Assembly (NCBI GenBank): GCA_041497995.1
Contig: JBGQHM010000459.1
Span: 1-5,060, forward strand
DNA length: 5,060 nt
Origin: DATKMS01 sp041497995
GTDB taxonomy: Bacteria; Desulfobacterota; Binatia; HRBIN30
Reading direction: 5' to 3'
The notes below the pieces were generated by a model that was not told where the DNA came from, did no database searches, and saw only the letters and a list, made by a program, of their open reading frames with translations. Below are positions 4,487 through 5,060 of the stretch, one piece after another. The translations under genes were made by a program, and so were the position numbers. The number at the start of each line of letters is the position of its first letter. The stretch's first letter is position 1.

Positions 4487-5060
4487 CGCACGCATGTAGA
4501 GGCTGAACGTCTTACCGAGGTTGCCCACGTAGCCACCGCCGAAGTTCACGCTCCACGCGTTGCCCGGGGTAACGCTGAGCGTCGACCCGGAGCAATAGTC
4601 GTTGGACACGATACAGCTGCAACCCGTTGCGCTACACCCCAGCGTACAGCTGGTGTTGAACGCCGCCGGCACGCAGGGTGAGCCGCTCCCGCAGCCCGCC
4701 GCACCCGTATCAATGATGCTCTCCAGCTCCGCCGCTTGCCCCGTCGGGTAGCCGCAGCAGCCGGCCATCGTCGGCAGCCGCCAGTCGCAGTGCCCGGCGA
4801 AGCACGGCGGCGTGTTCAGCGTGGCCAGGAACGACGTAAACGCCGTCCCCTCCGGGTTGTACGGAGAACCCGTACTCCAGGTGTAAAGATTATCCTTGTC
4901 GTGGATGCCCCCGGCGTCGTCCTTCTTCTCCCACATCAGCCCGGCCTGGTTGTCGCTGATCGTGCCATCGCCGTTGTCGACGAAGCGCGGAACCGTGGCG
5001 GTCGGCCGCGGCGCTGGCGTTCCCGGCACACACGACCCCGGGCACGGCAGTGATGATTGG
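4478..5060 (-). CDS. Secreted protein with C-terminal DUF1566 domain (5' end outside window)
   Basis: The frame is open from the window edge to TGA at 4480-4478. A GTG at 5029-5027 could be read as a start, but codons upstream of it continue without a stop as QSSLPCPGSC, followed by VPGTPAPRPTATVP. That is a Pro/Thr-rich linker like the ones before the DUF1566 domains of the next gene, so this is most likely the tail of a larger exported protein. The domain (4481-4984) has FVDNGDGTISDNQAGLMWEKK, GGIHDKDNLYTW, GHCDWRLPT, AELESIIDT, a C..GC.ATGCSC cluster and a terminal MRAVR. The usual YWS(A/S)T motif reads DYCSGST: the Trp is Cys through one base change (TGC for TGG, 4592-4594). Function is unknown beyond probable extracellular location. 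It is the first gene of the minus-strand series, 45 nt ahead of the lectin gene. Confidence 0.85.
   Translation of the reverse strand, partial: QSSLPCPGSCVPGTPAPRPTATVPRFVDNGDGTISDNQAGLMWEKKDDAGGIHDKDNLYTWSTGSPYNPEGTAFTSFLATLNTPPCFAGHCDWRLPTMAGCCGYPTGQAAELESIIDTGAAGCGSGSPCVPAAFNTSCTLGCSATGCSCIVSNDYCSGSTLSVTPGNAWSVNFGGGYVGNLGKTFSLYMRAVR
4481..4984 (-). repeat. DUF1566 domain of the partial upstream gene
   Basis: Third copy of the domain in the window. DNA similarity to 2075-2692 is clear at both ends: the segment encoding VDNGDGTISDN and the last codons with the stop are nearly identical. It is shorter in the middle than the two copies in the lectin protein because the SLCQP...GC.QC insert is missing. 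Confidence 0.8.

Noticed and set aside
5027..5029. GTG as the true start of the rightmost gene
   Set aside because: The frame continues open upstream into a Pro-rich linker, there is no signal peptide after the GTG, and there is no clear RBS. The gene is treated as truncated by the window.

Overview
The window looks like part of a high-GC, Gram-negative (diderm) bacterial chromosome. Pointers are a C-terminal electron-transfer flavoprotein alpha gene, a remnant of apolipoprotein N-acyltransferase, a probable lipoprotein, and secreted multidomain proteins with Thr/Pro linkers and a Cys-flanked dockerin-like EF-hand pair. I associate that last combination with Desulfobacterota, Myxococcota or Binatota-type genomes. 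The taxonomic guess is inference only.

Left part, plus strand. Positions 1-156 are the 3' end of etfA. A heptamer repeat (163-190), a strong rho-independent terminator (202-237) and a second bulged inverted repeat (234-275) follow. Next is a complete Uma2-family (DUF820) PD-(D/E)XK nuclease-like gene (305-871). Immediately after its stop, 872-1095 carries a frameshifted, internally deleted remnant of the C-terminus of apolipoprotein N-acyltransferase (lnt). From 1096 to 1240 I see no gene, only a short hairpin and a two-copy heptamer repeat.

Right part, minus strand. Three secreted-protein genes run right to left in tandem with short gaps (45 and 90 nt) and no visible terminator between them, so they may be one transcript. 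In transcription order they are: (i) the C-terminal part of a protein ending in a DUF1566 (Lcl_C) domain, cut by the window edge; (ii) a 786-aa protein with signal peptide, L-type (legume-like) lectin domain, dockerin-like EF-hand pair, Thr/Pro linker and two DUF1566 domains; (iii) a 246-aa Cys-rich probable lipoprotein with two 49-residue, ten-cysteine modules in tandem (39/49 identical) and a third ten-cysteine C-terminal region.

No enzymatic active site was recognised in the three secreted proteins. A surface-attached, calcium-dependent carbohydrate-binding or adhesion role is the simplest inference. The DUF1566 copies, including 17 nt past the stop codons, look like products of duplication, so the right half is best read as a locus growing by tandem duplication of extracellular domains. 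I found no RNA genes, CRISPR arrays, insertion sequences or complete mobile elements.
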